Shown here in pieces: positions 40,052-49,026 of a DNA stretch of 64,000 nt (positions within the stretch are counted from its first letter, which is position 1; each line of letters opens with the position of its first letter). The stretch lies in IMG/VR virus record IMGVR_UViG_3300021168_000494, positions 1 through 64,000 of that record. One strand, written 5' to 3'. Both the position numbers and the translations under genes were made by a program. The stretch is from a virus. The notes beneath the pieces were generated by a model that saw only the letters and a program-made list of their open reading frames with translations, was not told the DNA's origin and made no database searches.

Positions 40052-40198
40052 TTACCTCCCTGCGATCCAACGCTCGCGGAATTTAGCACAATAATCCGAG
40101 AAAGTGTCGGGCGCCGTCACAATCACCACCTGGTAGCCGCTTACGAACTTGCGCCAGAGGTCGGCGCGAAAGGCGATTTGTTCGGGTGTCTGCTTCAT
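40052..40198 (-). CDS. antisense small protein, 48 aa
   Basis: Minus-strand frame with TAGGAGGAC before tandem ATGs; the second (40198) has the better spacing. It encodes MKQTPEQIAFRADLWRKFVS, GYQVVIVTAPDTFSDYC and AKFRERWIAGR. Two bases separate its stop from the next minus-strand ATG. It lies head to head with the methyltransferase-like gene at 40244. No family is recognised. Confidence 0.6.
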   Translation of the reverse strand: MKQTPEQIAFRADLWRKFVSGYQVVIVTAPDTFSDYCAKFRERWIAGR

Positions 40199-40243
40199 CA
40201 TGTCCTCCTACCCACAGTCTGCTGATCGGGCGAGCTTTTGGGA

Positions 40244-40786
40244 ATGGTACAGTACGGTTGGTTGCTTAGTACCGAAGTACCGGAGGACGAAGTGCCGATG
40301 AATCGCATGGTGGACGGCCAGATCGTTGGCGACACGATTGGACGGTATGAAGCCGGGCAGAAGTTCAGACCTATCGAAAGCATCGAATTCATTGAGCAGC
40401 AAATCAGTGGACGGTGGGTCGTTCGCATTCCTCGTTTTCTCGCCGAGTATCACGGATGGTGGGATACGTGGGAAAAAGAACGGCACGAGTCGATGTTCGA
40501 GCACCTGAAAGCAGGGATGCTTTTCTACGAAGTTGGTGCGGCTGATGGGTGGCAAGCTGTGTTTTACGCTTCGATGGTCGGTGGAGCGTCGAACATGGTC
40601 CTGATCGAACCGACTCCTGAACTCTGGCCGAATATCAAAGCGATTTGGGAGCAAAATAATCTCTCGATGCCGCTGGCGACGTACTTGGGATTTTGCGGAG
40701 AGCACGACGCAGGGATCGGCACCGTCAAATTATCGTCGTGGCCGCAACTTCAGGGCTATCCTCCTGTGATGGTCCTCCTTCCGTAA
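40244..40786 (+). CDS. truncated FkbM-like SAM methyltransferase
   Basis: The protein contains AGMLFYEVGAADGWQAVFYA, the SAM-binding motif I (EVGAADG), and NMVLIEPTPELWPNIKAIWE, typical of FkbM-like O-methyltransferases. It stops at ~181 residues, before the C-terminal half such enzymes normally need, and a rho-independent terminator follows 25 bases later. It may be a remnant or a minimal enzyme. The ATG at 40244 is weakly supported; TTG 40238 is possible. Confidence 0.6.
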   Translation: MVQYGWLLSTEVPEDEVPMNRMVDGQIVGDTIGRYEAGQKFRPIESIEFIEQQISGRWVVRIPRFLAEYHGWWDTWEKERHESMFEHLKAGMLFYEVGAADGWQAVFYASMVGGASNMVLIEPTPELWPNIKAIWEQNNLSMPLATYLGFCGEHDAGIGTVKLSSWPQLQGYPPVMVLLP

Positions 40787-40810
40787 AATCGACGAATCAG
40801 GATTTCCACA

Positions 40811-40844
40811 TTGGGAACGCGTCTCGCCTCGTGTTCCCAATTTT
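40811..40844 (+). terminator. rho-independent terminator
   Basis: TTGGGAAC (40811-40818) pairs with GTTCCCAA (40833-40840), extended inward by GC/GT pairs, and is followed by TTTT. It separates the truncated methyltransferase from the glycosylation cassette. Confidence 0.75.
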
Positions 40845-40859
40845 CATTTACGGAGAAGC

Positions 40860-40869
40860 GGTATATACT
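40860..40869 (+). promoter_or_regulatory. GGTATATACT motif upstream of glycosylation cassette
   Basis: GTATATAC at 40861-40868 lies 11 bases before the ATG at 40880 and directly after a terminator. Taking TATACT (40864-40869) as a -10, TTTTCA (40841-40846) sits 17 bases upstream as a weak -35. It would drive the cassette that follows. Confidence 0.45.
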
Positions 40870-40879
40870 CTCGCCCGAC

Positions 40880-41098
40880 ATGGGACCCCAGGAGACCACT
40901 TCGGAAGAAGTGGCCGAGTTCAGGAAGGCGATGGATGCTCTGCGGGGGTGTGGTCGCGTGCCGCTCGGAATCCTAGCTTACAACGTAGAGAAACAAGAGT
41001 TCACTCTCACGCGATTTCCTGGCATCGGGATCGACGAAGTGGACGTTCTCCTCAAGACGATAAAAATGCAGGTTACGCAGACCGGAACGAAAACATGA
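40880..41098 (+). CDS. hypothetical protein, 72 aa
   Basis: First gene after the terminator and the GTATATAC motif. A helical N-terminus (SEEVAEFRKAMDALRGCG) and a strand-rich rest (VPLGILAYNVEKQEFTLTRF). Its stop overlaps the next ATG. No family is recognised; it may be a small leader gene of the glycosylation operon. Confidence 0.6.
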   Translation: MGPQETTSEEVAEFRKAMDALRGCGRVPLGILAYNVEKQEFTLTRFPGIGIDEVDVLLKTIKMQVTQTGTKT

Positions 41099-42996
41099 AA
41101 ATTGCGATCGTGACGAACTTGAACGGCATCGGGCTCACGCGGGATGAAGAACTCCTCGGAGATTACCTACACTCGAAAGGACACGGCGTCGTGGGCCTCC
41201 AATACGACCTCCCGCAAGAGGCGATGGATGGCACGCCGGCGTTTCAGGAAAGATACGACCTCGCGATCTTCCTCGAAGTGATCCCGCGGCACCTGCTCAA
41301 TCTGGCACCGGTGAAGTGGGCCTGGTTGAATCCAGAGTGGGTGAAGCCAGAGATGATCCGGTTGATCGACCGGAACATCGACAAAATCTTCGCCAAAACT
41401 CACGAGGCGTTTCGACTTTTTTCTCCACTCTGGCCGAAGCGCACGCACTACACCGGCTTCATGGCCCGGGATCAGTACAACGAAAACCTTTCGAGGTTCC
41501 CGTGGTTTTTGCACATCGGTGGGAATTCCTCAATCCGCGGAACTCAAGCGGTCGTGGATGCCTGGCGCTGGAAAAAGAACGGCAAGGCGCTGGACGCTCG
41601 CCTGTTCGTGATAAGCAGCGTACTCCAGGACAAGCCAGAACTTCCGAACGTAACTTATTTTGACCGCGCATCCGAAGATGCTCTGAAAGTGCTGCAGAAC
41701 GAGTGCCTCTTCCACATCTATCCGGCCGCCACGGAGGGATACGGGCACGCTTTGCACGAGGCCCTAGGCGTCAATGCCTTCGTGATCAGCACGGATGCCC
41801 CACCGATGAACGAGTTCGGTGCTGCGCTACGGTTGCCGGCGAGGAAAGCCGGCCGCTACAACCTAGCCGACCTCTACGAAGTCTCGGCTCTTGATATTTA
41901 CGACGCTGTCGAGAACATCCTGCGCCTCTACCCGGACCAGATCGAGCAGAATTCTAGGGATCATTTTCTTGTTCAAAATCAGATGTTCAAAGACATTCTC
42001 GACACACACATGCTGGACGTCCGTCCACGGCAGGCGCCCATTTCCGCAGGGAGAGCATTGAATCGGGTCGCTTTCCTCGGGAACTTCCTCACGACCGACA
42101 GCACCGAAAGCATGGTGCAGTGGGCACTCGAGGAGCGCCTAGGTGTCGAGGTCGAGACGTTGCAGGAAAACAAGGTGAACCTGCGGATGCTCGAAGAGGC
42201 GATGGAATGGAACGATATTTTCCTGTGGGTCCACACCCGGAATTTTTCCCAGGTCCCGGACAACGCGATGCTCATGTTCCTGCAGGATCTCCGCAAGCGG
42301 AAGATTCCCACGGTCTCCATGCATCTCGACAAATTTTGGGGCATCCCTGATCGAGAGAAGCGGATCGGCTTGGATCCATTCTGGAAAACAGAGTTCGTGT
42401 TCACAGCGGACGGATCGCACCAGGCTGAGTTTTTTGCGGCCGGCGTGAATCACATTTGGATGAAGCCGGCAATGAGCGAGGTCTACTGCCACCCAGGCGT
42501 TCCACGCGAAGAGTTCCGCTGCGACGTAGGCTTTGTGGGAGCGAAGGGATACCACGCAGAATACCCGTTCCGTCCGCAACTCGTGGAGTGGCTCGAGGAG
42601 ACCTATGGTGGCCGCTTCAGGCACATCACGGACGTCCGTGGGCACGCACTGAACGATTTCTACGCATCCTGCAAGGTGGTCGTTGGCGACTGCATCTTCG
42701 CTGGCACGCCGAACTATTGGTCTGATCGCTTACCGGAAACCTGCGGTCGTTTCGGGTTCCTGCTTCATCCGGGCGTCGAGGGCCTCGGCGACCATCCAGT
42801 CACCCGCTACGTCCCGCAGGACCTTGACCACCTGCATCATAAAATCGAATGGGCACTCAGCAACGACGTGGCAAGGAACTCGATTCGGCAACTGTGTGCT
42901 CAATACGTGCGGAATCGGGACACTTGGACAGACCGGATGAATGAGATCCTGCACATTGTACGAGGAGAGAACCATGCCAAATTGCACAAAGGCTGA
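41095..42996 (+). CDS. two-domain GT-B glycosyltransferase, 633 aa
   Basis: The first half (MKIAIVTNLNGIGLTRDEEL, IYPAATEGYGHALHEALGVN, STDAPPMNEFG) has the GT4-like E-x7-E donor-binding pattern. The second half (VPTVSMHLDKFWGI-type; FVFTADGSHQAEFFAAGVNH, RLPETCGRFGFLLHPGVEGL) resembles CgeB-like glycosyltransferases. So two sugar-transfer domains appear fused. No membrane segment is seen. It likely acts in the cytoplasm on a sugar-nucleotide donor. ATGA overlap with the preceding gene marks a coupled operon. Confidence 0.78.
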   Translation: MKIAIVTNLNGIGLTRDEELLGDYLHSKGHGVVGLQYDLPQEAMDGTPAFQERYDLAIFLEVIPRHLLNLAPVKWAWLNPEWVKPEMIRLIDRNIDKIFAKTHEAFRLFSPLWPKRTHYTGFMARDQYNENLSRFPWFLHIGGNSSIRGTQAVVDAWRWKKNGKALDARLFVISSVLQDKPELPNVTYFDRASEDALKVLQNECLFHIYPAATEGYGHALHEALGVNAFVISTDAPPMNEFGAALRLPARKAGRYNLADLYEVSALDIYDAVENILRLYPDQIEQNSRDHFLVQNQMFKDILDTHMLDVRPRQAPISAGRALNRVAFLGNFLTTDSTESMVQWALEERLGVEVETLQENKVNLRMLEEAMEWNDIFLWVHTRNFSQVPDNAMLMFLQDLRKRKIPTVSMHLDKFWGIPDREKRIGLDPFWKTEFVFTADGSHQAEFFAAGVNHIWMKPAMSEVYCHPGVPREEFRCDVGFVGAKGYHAEYPFRPQLVEWLEETYGGRFRHITDVRGHALNDFYASCKVVVGDCIFAGTPNYWSDRLPETCGRFGFLLHPGVEGLGDHPVTRYVPQDLDHLHHKIEWALSNDVARNSIRQLCAQYVRNRDTWTDRMNEILHIVRGENHAKLHKG

Positions 42997-43291
42997 TTGC
43001 GGGAAGCCCGGAACACGCGCGTTGAAACTCGAATTCTACGCGAGTGCGGATGCCCCACCGGCAACGGCGTTCATCAATCTTCCGGTCTGCGACGAGCACA
43101 ACCTGACCGATGATGAGGTCCGGGAGTTCCTGCGGATCAACTGGGAAGTGCTCTGCATGGGATTCGACCAGGTAGGAAACCTGAAGCCGGATCCAACGCT
43201 CACGAAGTTCGAATGGGCACCGTGGGCCGAAGCTGAAGAATTCTGGCGCGTGGGAATGGCCAAGCCGCGCACGACGTTCAGGAAAAACTGA
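42974..43291 (+). CDS. zinc-binding-like hypothetical protein, 105 aa
   Basis: GAGGAGAGAACC precedes the ATG; overlaps the glycosyltransferase by 23 bases. CTKADCGKPGTRALKLEF and LPVCDEHNLTDDEV give a CxxxxC...CxxH zinc-finger pattern known from short phage proteins. The C-terminal half (WAPWAEAEEFWRVGMAKPRT) is aromatic-rich. Its stop and the next ATG overlap. Confidence 0.55.
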   Translation: MPNCTKADCGKPGTRALKLEFYASADAPPATAFINLPVCDEHNLTDDEVREFLRINWEVLCMGFDQVGNLKPDPTLTKFEWAPWAEAEEFWRVGMAKPRTTFRKN

Positions 43292-44271
43292 TGAAGATAC
43301 TGATCACGGGCGCCGCTGGCTTCCTAGCCGCGCACTTCGTCGAATTCCTTCTCAAGAATACGGACTGGGAGATCGTCCTGTTCGACAGATTCACTCACGG
43401 GGCGATTCGATTGCAGGAACTGAAGGCTTTCGAATCTCCACGAGTGAGCCAGCACGCCATCAGGCTCGAGGACCGCGTGAACGAGCCAACCATGAACACC
43501 ATCGGCCAATTGGATTACATCGTTCACCTTGGCGGTCGCACTCAACTGAGCGAATCGCTGAACGCGCCCTTGGTGTTCATGGAGGCGAACATCCTAGGCA
43601 CCTGCCAGATGCTCGAGCTCGCGCGCCGGCAAAAGAACCTTAAGAAATTCCTCTACCTGTCGAGCGATGAGATGTATGGTCCGTCTCCTGACGGCAGCAC
43701 ATTGACCGAGCAGTCGCCTTACAATCCCCTCACGCCCTATGCAGCCACAAAAATATCCGCAGTCGAATTGACTCTGGCCTGGGGCAACACCTACGGGGTC
43801 CCGGTCGTCATCGCAACGTGCATGAGCCTCATCGGGGAGCGGCAACCAGCCGACAAATTCCTCCCGCGGGTGGTGCGCGCTGGCCTCACGGACAAAGCGG
43901 TCACGATCTACGTCGACCAGAAAAGTGGCCATCACTACGTTAGCGATTTCCTTCATGCCCGGGACGTAGTGTCTGCGCTAATGTTCCTGCTCGAGAATGG
44001 CAAGCCTCTCGACAAATACAACGTTGCCGGAATCCATCCTCATCGAAATTTGAAACTGGTCCTTGAGGTGGAAAGGATTTTGAAGAGGCCAATCCGGTAT
44101 GAACGCGTGAACGCCGCGATCGCGCGCCCTGGCTTTGCGATGCGGTCGGGACTGAACGGCACCAAGTTGCTAGGAATGGGATGGCGACCGCTTCGGTCCT
44201 TTGAACAAAGCGTCGAGGAAACCGTGCTGTGGATGGTTCGCCCGGAAAATCTGCACTGGTTGGGGATATGA
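43291..44271 (+). CDS. NAD-dependent epimerase/dehydratase (extended SDR)
   Basis: The 326-residue protein has the Rossmann motif ITGAAGFLAAHFVEFLL, the SSDEMYGPSPDG active-site Ser/Asp/Glu region and YAATKISAVE with catalytic Tyr and Lys. SDEMYG resembles dTDP-glucose 4,6-dehydratase (RmlB, TDEVYG) more than GalE. It should convert a nucleotide sugar for the neighbouring glycosyltransferases. Length is standard. ATGA overlap with the next gene. Confidence 0.85.
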   Translation: MKILITGAAGFLAAHFVEFLLKNTDWEIVLFDRFTHGAIRLQELKAFESPRVSQHAIRLEDRVNEPTMNTIGQLDYIVHLGGRTQLSESLNAPLVFMEANILGTCQMLELARRQKNLKKFLYLSSDEMYGPSPDGSTLTEQSPYNPLTPYAATKISAVELTLAWGNTYGVPVVIATCMSLIGERQPADKFLPRVVRAGLTDKAVTIYVDQKSGHHYVSDFLHARDVVSALMFLLENGKPLDKYNVAGIHPHRNLKLVLEVERILKRPIRYERVNAAIARPGFAMRSGLNGTKLLGMGWRPLRSFEQSVEETVLWMVRPENLHWLGI

Positions 44272-45155
44272 AAGTTCCGATCATCTGGCACGCGCAGGAG
44301 GACAGCCGCGGCTACTATGGCTGCACTGCGATGGTCAACGACCTGTTCGATCACTACGCTTGCGGACCGCACTATCCTGGGCGTGGTCGGATGCCGGAAG
44401 TGGACGGTGCCGTCGTCGTGGTTCACGGTGGCCGAGAACTCGGTGGCCTCGACAAATTGAACCTCGACCTGCAGAAATTCCCAAAATGGGTGCTGATCAT
44501 CGCCCTCGGCGACGAAGAGAGCAGCTTCCCGATCGAGAAGATGGAACACCCGAATAAGATCGTGTGGATACAGGAGCCGCTTCCTGGCCGGCATGATTTC
44601 GCCGATCGCTACATCGTCGACGGCTACGGCCACGACCATTGGAGGCACGTCGTTCAGTGCGAGAAGGACCTCGACTGGTTCTTCGGAGGGCAGATCACCC
44701 ACGGGCGCCGGCTCGCGTGTGTTAACGCCCTGCGGACGGTCGACTGGGGCGGGATCGTGATCGAGACCCGCGGATACTTTCAGGGGATATCCCTAAGCGA
44801 ATATTACCGGACGCTCTGCAGGGCGAAGATCGTGCCTTGCCCGTCCGGGCCTTTCTCACCGGATGCTGCTCGTCCGTGGGATGCACTGGAATGCGGTGCG
44901 GTGCCGATTCTGGATGACCACAGCCCGACTCGTCCGGAGCCCGGATTTTGGACATACGTTCTCGGCTCGCATCCGCTTCCGGTGATTCGGGACTGGTCGC
45001 TCCTGCCGACCTACCTGAAGGAGATCAAAGCCAACTACGAAAATCTCCAACCGATGTGCATGCAGTGGTGGGCGCGTTACAAATCGAATTTTAAAGTTCA
45101 ATTCGCCCAGGACCTTATGGAACTCCAGGAGAAAGCCCAATGTATAAAGACGTGA
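44268..45155 (+). CDS. exostosin-like glycosyltransferase candidate, 295 aa
   Basis: Sequence features such as VPIIWHAQEDSRGYYGCTAM, LSEYYRTLCRAKIVPCPSGP and PWDALECGAVPILDDHSP match the C-terminal donor-binding half of exostosin/GT47-like and related GT-B enzymes (RxWEAL..G..PV). Cytoplasmic. It is coupled to the epimerase upstream and overlaps the next gene by 16 bases. Confidence 0.65.
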   Translation: MKVPIIWHAQEDSRGYYGCTAMVNDLFDHYACGPHYPGRGRMPEVDGAVVVVHGGRELGGLDKLNLDLQKFPKWVLIIALGDEESSFPIEKMEHPNKIVWIQEPLPGRHDFADRYIVDGYGHDHWRHVVQCEKDLDWFFGGQITHGRRLACVNALRTVDWGGIVIETRGYFQGISLSEYYRTLCRAKIVPCPSGPFSPDAARPWDALECGAVPILDDHSPTRPEPGFWTYVLGSHPLPVIRDWSLLPTYLKEIKANYENLQPMCMQWWARYKSNFKVQFAQDLMELQEKAQCIKT

Positions 45156-45922
45156 TCACCGCTGTCATGACGACGTCGCCGATCCCGAGCCATCCGAGCA
45201 CGGTCGTCGTCGACCAGGTGATCGACAGCATCCAGCATCACCTCGGAGGCGTCGAGATCCTGCTGCTCTGCGATGGCGTGCGGGAACCTGAACACGAATC
45301 GCGCCGGCCAGCTTACGAGGAATACAAAAAGCGGATGCGGTACCGTCCGTGCGTGCGGCTCGCGGCCTGGGATCACAGCGTCCAACAGGCACAGATGTTC
45401 CGGCAGGCGCTGCCAAACGTCAAAACTCCGCTCATGCTTTACATCGAACACGACTACGCCCTCACACTCGATCCGATAGATTGGGAAGGGATCGTCAACG
45501 CGATTCAGCAGGAGCGAACGAACTGCGTGCGCTTTCACAACCTCGAGGAAATCCATCCACTGCACCAGCACCTGATGCTCGACTGCTTCGAGGGCGCCGA
45601 TGGGCACCACGGTGGACGGAAGATTTGCGAGCCTCCGCTTGTCTGTGGCGTGCCGATGATCCGCACCGTCCAGTTTTGGGGCTGTCCGCACCTGACAAAA
45701 ACAGAGTGGTACGTCCGACAGATGCTCGATCCGACGAAATTCAGCGACCGGAGCTACACGGAGATCGAGCCGGCGATGTACGGGCACGTCTGCGATTCCC
45801 CGTGGGAGGATTACAAGCTGATGGTGTATGCTCCGTCCGAACCTTCGATGCGCCGCAGCATCCACGTTGGCGGCCGCGGCCACGATAAAGACGATCCGAA
45901 GAGGGACTTTATATTTCGGTGA
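45140..45922 (+). CDS. GT-A-type glycosyltransferase candidate, 260 aa
   Basis: The protein starts ITAVMTTSPIPSHPSTVVVD, followed by IEILLLCDG-like GVEILLLCDGVREPEH and KTPLMLYIEHDYALTLDP, where the EHD triad could be the metal-binding DxD equivalent. This alternation fits a GT-A Rossmann-like fold. It lies in the sugar cassette and overlaps the previous gene. The acceptor is unknown. Confidence 0.6.
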   Translation: MYKDVITAVMTTSPIPSHPSTVVVDQVIDSIQHHLGGVEILLLCDGVREPEHESRRPAYEEYKKRMRYRPCVRLAAWDHSVQQAQMFRQALPNVKTPLMLYIEHDYALTLDPIDWEGIVNAIQQERTNCVRFHNLEEIHPLHQHLMLDCFEGADGHHGGRKICEPPLVCGVPMIRTVQFWGCPHLTKTEWYVRQMLDPTKFSDRSYTEIEPAMYGHVCDSPWEDYKLMVYAPSEPSMRRSIHVGGRGHDKDDPKRDFIFR

Positions 45923-45947
45923 ACCTGGTACGGTAAGAAAGGAAAAT

Positions 45948-46421
45948 ATGGCTGACGAAGATGAAGTCAAGAACGATGGGAGTGCAGAAGTCTACGACGA
46001 TCACTCTGTTGACAATTCCGTCCATCACGCAGTGAACCTTTGGCCGCTGGCTATCATTGGGGTTGTGGCCGCTGCGCTAATTGCGGCGAGTATTTTCCTG
46101 CCTGATGCCAAGCATCGAGCGGAGACGGTTCCCAATGGAAAGAGTTATCAGGCGATCGGCAACATCGTGGATTGTTTGCCACTGAGCCAATTTGGGAACG
46201 GCCCATATCGTAGTTTTGTCCGCACGCCAAGGGAAGAATTTTTCTCCGTTTATTGGAGGCGCGACTTCCAACCCCCAATTTTCGGCGCAGCGATTGGTGA
46301 ATTGAAGTACCACCAGTGCGGCCAGCAAGATGGAGTTACGGTTCACTGCTTCGATTCATTTGCTGTGAGTTCGCAGCGCGTGAAAGTACTTGATCTTAGT
46401 CCGGATCCAGCGAAAAAATAA
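45948..46421 (+). CDS. single-span membrane protein, 157 aa
   Basis: AAAGGAAAAT precedes the ATG. An acidic N-terminus is followed by one transmembrane helix (LAIIGVVAAALIAASIFLP, residues ~34-52) and a periplasmic-type domain with FGNGPYRSFVRTPREEFFSV and two Cys (HQCGQQ, VHCFDS). It might anchor or modify the glycosylation machinery or act on the envelope. No family is recognised. Confidence 0.6.
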   Translation: MADEDEVKNDGSAEVYDDHSVDNSVHHAVNLWPLAIIGVVAAALIAASIFLPDAKHRAETVPNGKSYQAIGNIVDCLPLSQFGNGPYRSFVRTPREEFFSVYWRRDFQPPIFGAAIGELKYHQCGQQDGVTVHCFDSFAVSSQRVKVLDLSPDPAKK

Positions 46422-46975
46422 TGAACATCGAAAAAGCACTGCGCGTACCGGGATGGATGAGCCCACCGGAGTTAGAGTGGCTCGCGGAACAGGCACACCA
46501 CAGCGACCTGATTGCCGAAATCGGTTGCTGGATGGGCCGCTCGACCCGGGCGATGGCCGACGCAACAGATGGCGCGATCGTGGCGATCGACACTTGGGAA
46601 GGGAGCGCCGAAAATCAAGACGAGTTGAAGGACAAGGCCCCCGATTACCTGTTCCAGGAATTCAATACGAACCTCGCGGATCATTTGAGGACCGGTCACG
46701 TTGTGGCGATGCGCGGGTCCTCTCTCTCCGCTGCTGCCGCTTTTGCCATGCAGAAAAAACGTTTCGACATGGTCTTTATCGACGCGGCGCACGACTACGC
46801 CAGCGTCAAAGCCGATATCCTCGCGTGGCTCCCGCTGGTTATTACCGGTGGTTTGATCTGCGGTCACGATTACGACTGGGGATGGCCCGGGGTTGTCCAC
46901 GCCGTCCGGGAACTAATTTCGCCGACTCCCAACCAGGCGGCCGGTGGTTCCTCGATTTGGTACAAGCAACTATGA
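46421..46975 (+). CDS. class I SAM-dependent methyltransferase, 184 aa
   Basis: DLIAEIGCWMGRSTRAMADA is motif I of the methyltransferase-24-type family, AIDTWEGSAENQDE is motif II, and FDMVFIDAAHDYASVKADIL the catalytic region. This family includes O-methyltransferases that act on sugars. Placed among glycosyltransferases, it may cap or methylate a glycan. The ATG overlaps the previous stop. Confidence 0.8.
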   Translation: MNIEKALRVPGWMSPPELEWLAEQAHHSDLIAEIGCWMGRSTRAMADATDGAIVAIDTWEGSAENQDELKDKAPDYLFQEFNTNLADHLRTGHVVAMRGSSLSAAAAFAMQKKRFDMVFIDAAHDYASVKADILAWLPLVITGGLICGHDYDWGWPGVVHAVRELISPTPNQAAGGSSIWYKQL

Positions 46976-48123
46976 ACTGGCCTTCCGTTTCAATCGCATT
47001 CCCCTGCTGGCGCCGTGGCGCATTGCTCGAGAAGACCCTTGATTCGATTCGCCGGCAGAAATATCCCGGGCCTCTTGAACTGATCGTGGTGGAGGAGGAA
47101 GACGATGGGTACACCAAAAAAGTCGCTGAAGCCTTTGGAGCAAAATACATCCACAACCCGCGGCTCGAGCCCTATCCCGTCTTTCAATCCATCACGGAAC
47201 TCTGGAACCTCTGCCTTCACGCGTGCACAGGCGAGATCGCAATCCTTCAAACAGCCGAGGTCCTCCACGAATCGTCGACGGTAATCGAGGAACTCGTACT
47301 CACAGTCGATGCCGGTAGCAAAATTCTGGCCACGCCGCTGATCAAAGACCTTGCCCAAGACGGATCCTTCGCTGGCTGGTACAACCACCCCCGGGAGGGC
47401 TCGCGCCCTGGGTGGGTTTCCGGTGCCGGTCCGCACGCCTTTCGCCGGCAGGAGATGCTCGAGATCGGTGGCTATGAAGAACTGTTTTACGGCTACGGGC
47501 ACGAAGACGATTATTTGTTCCACCTGCTGCGATTGAACGGCTGGTCGATCGAGTACGTCGACACGATCACCTGCGCCCATCAGTGGCATGAACGGATCAA
47601 GTTCGAGGACACGACCGGATACGCCAACCGCTCGCTAATCCGCACGCTCATCATGGAGATCGAGGACGGGAAACGAAAACCGGTCGCCAACCGCCAACCC
47701 CTCGAATATGAGATCGGCCCGGGACACCCGGAAATACGCGACGCCGTTTTACAAGCACTGGCACTTCCGATGAGCGAAACGTACAAACGGTGGGTTGAGC
47801 ACTGCTGGCTAGGTGGCGATCAGAATGTCGATCTCACGTTCGTGGCGCAGAGAACGATTGCCAACGAAGGCCAGGGCATTCTTTCACAGATCGGCGAAAT
47901 GGTCCTTGAAGCCGCTTGGGCGCGGCAACGTGCCGATGAAGCATTTAAAGTGTCCCGGTCCACCGATTTGCCGAGTTGGAGCGGGAGAGCAAGAATCTGC
48001 GGATACATCCACGAGACATGGGCCTCGCGATCCATTGCGCGAGCCAGAAAGCTGATGGAAGAATGCGAGAAGTCGTCCTCGTCACCACATACCGAAGGCC
48101 CGAACACCTCTACTGCTGTCTGA
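46972..48123 (+). CDS. family 2 glycosyltransferase, 383 aa
   Basis: VSIAFPCWRRGALLEKTLDS-IRRQKYPGPLELIVVEEEDDG is the classic GT2 N-terminal nucleotide-binding fold, and FYGYGHEDDYLFHLLRLNGW is the ED-containing catalytic segment. A C-terminal helical extension (RQRADEAFKV) follows. It should transfer a sugar from a nucleotide donor. The next gene starts 61 bases before its stop. Confidence 0.8.
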   Translation: MNWPSVSIAFPCWRRGALLEKTLDSIRRQKYPGPLELIVVEEEDDGYTKKVAEAFGAKYIHNPRLEPYPVFQSITELWNLCLHACTGEIAILQTAEVLHESSTVIEELVLTVDAGSKILATPLIKDLAQDGSFAGWYNHPREGSRPGWVSGAGPHAFRRQEMLEIGGYEELFYGYGHEDDYLFHLLRLNGWSIEYVDTITCAHQWHERIKFEDTTGYANRSLIRTLIMEIEDGKRKPVANRQPLEYEIGPGHPEIRDAVLQALALPMSETYKRWVEHCWLGGDQNVDLTFVAQRTIANEGQGILSQIGEMVLEAAWARQRADEAFKVSRSTDLPSWSGRARICGYIHETWASRSIARARKLMEECEKSSSSPHTEGPNTSTAV

Positions 48124-49025
48124 AACGGATCCGGGCGGCCGAACCACATATCGCCGTCGCAGTGTTCCCGGACCGCTGCACCGCCACAGATTTCGAGACG
48201 GAAGTGGCCCTGCGGACCTTCAGGACCGGTCTCACGCAGATCCATACCGTCCCGGACCACGACTACCACGGCAACACGATGAACACGATGGAGGCGTTCC
48301 GGTGGGCGTACAACGAAGGCTTCGACCGTGTTTTCTACGTCGAAGACGACGTCATGGTCCACCCGGATTTCTTCGCGTGGCACCGCGCGCAGCATGATCA
48401 GTGGCCAAGAATATTTGCGACGATGGCTTGGATTTTCAATCGCCACGCGCCGATCACCGACGACGTGATGTTCCAACCGTGGTATTACGCGATTGGCACC
48501 TGTTTTGCCCGGAAGAAACTCGAGCTCGTCGTGCAACACGCGAATCCGAAGTACTACGCAGACATGCCCGGATACGTGGAGAAAACCTTTCCTGGTAGCC
48601 AGCTGAACACGCCTTTCGGGATCCAGCACTACGAGCAGGACGGATTGATTCAGCGTGTCCTAGACCTCGACAAAACGCAGACGATATCCCCCGGGATCAC
48701 GAAGTGCACGCACATCGGGTCGTTCGGGTACAACCGCGGATGGGATAGCCGCGACGAGTTGTTCGCAAACTGTGGTGATTTCGGGGAGCGTTGCCAGCGG
48801 CTTGAGATGTTCATCGGTGATGCCTACTGGCGTGCGGAAGTGTTCGGCCGCGAGATCGTGGAACGCGAAATCGGCCATGAATTGCCAAAGCGAACTTTCA
48901 AATACAAAATCGGTCTGCCCGGAGGATGGGAAACGGAGGTCGTTTCCGAACGCAGCAAAGAGAGATTGCCGAAGCGAATTAACTCAGTTTCGCTCCCTCA
49001 AAATGCGATAATCACCAAGGTCTGA
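48063..49025 (+). CDS. GT-A glycosyltransferase, 320 aa
   Basis: MREVVLVTTYRRPEHLYCCL begins a GT-A fold, and FDRVFYVEDDVMVHPDFFAW has the acidic EDD cluster for metal and donor binding. YYAIGTCFARKK and QHYEQDGLIQRVLDL match the later acceptor-side region. GGAAGA precedes the ATG. It is the last gene of the cassette and is followed after one base by an HNH gene. Confidence 0.72.
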   Translation: MREVVLVTTYRRPEHLYCCLKRIRAAEPHIAVAVFPDRCTATDFETEVALRTFRTGLTQIHTVPDHDYHGNTMNTMEAFRWAYNEGFDRVFYVEDDVMVHPDFFAWHRAQHDQWPRIFATMAWIFNRHAPITDDVMFQPWYYAIGTCFARKKLELVVQHANPKYYADMPGYVEKTFPGSQLNTPFGIQHYEQDGLIQRVLDLDKTQTISPGITKCTHIGSFGYNRGWDSRDELFANCGDFGERCQRLEMFIGDAYWRAEVFGREIVEREIGHELPKRTFKYKIGLPGGWETEVVSERSKERLPKRINSVSLPQNAIITKV

Positions 49026-49026
49026 T

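Noticed and set aside
40693-41094. 5' extension of the glycosyltransferase frame
   Set aside because: The added residues span a terminator and another gene and are Arg-rich; the ATG at 41095 with ATGA coupling and a MKIAIVTN start is clearly right.
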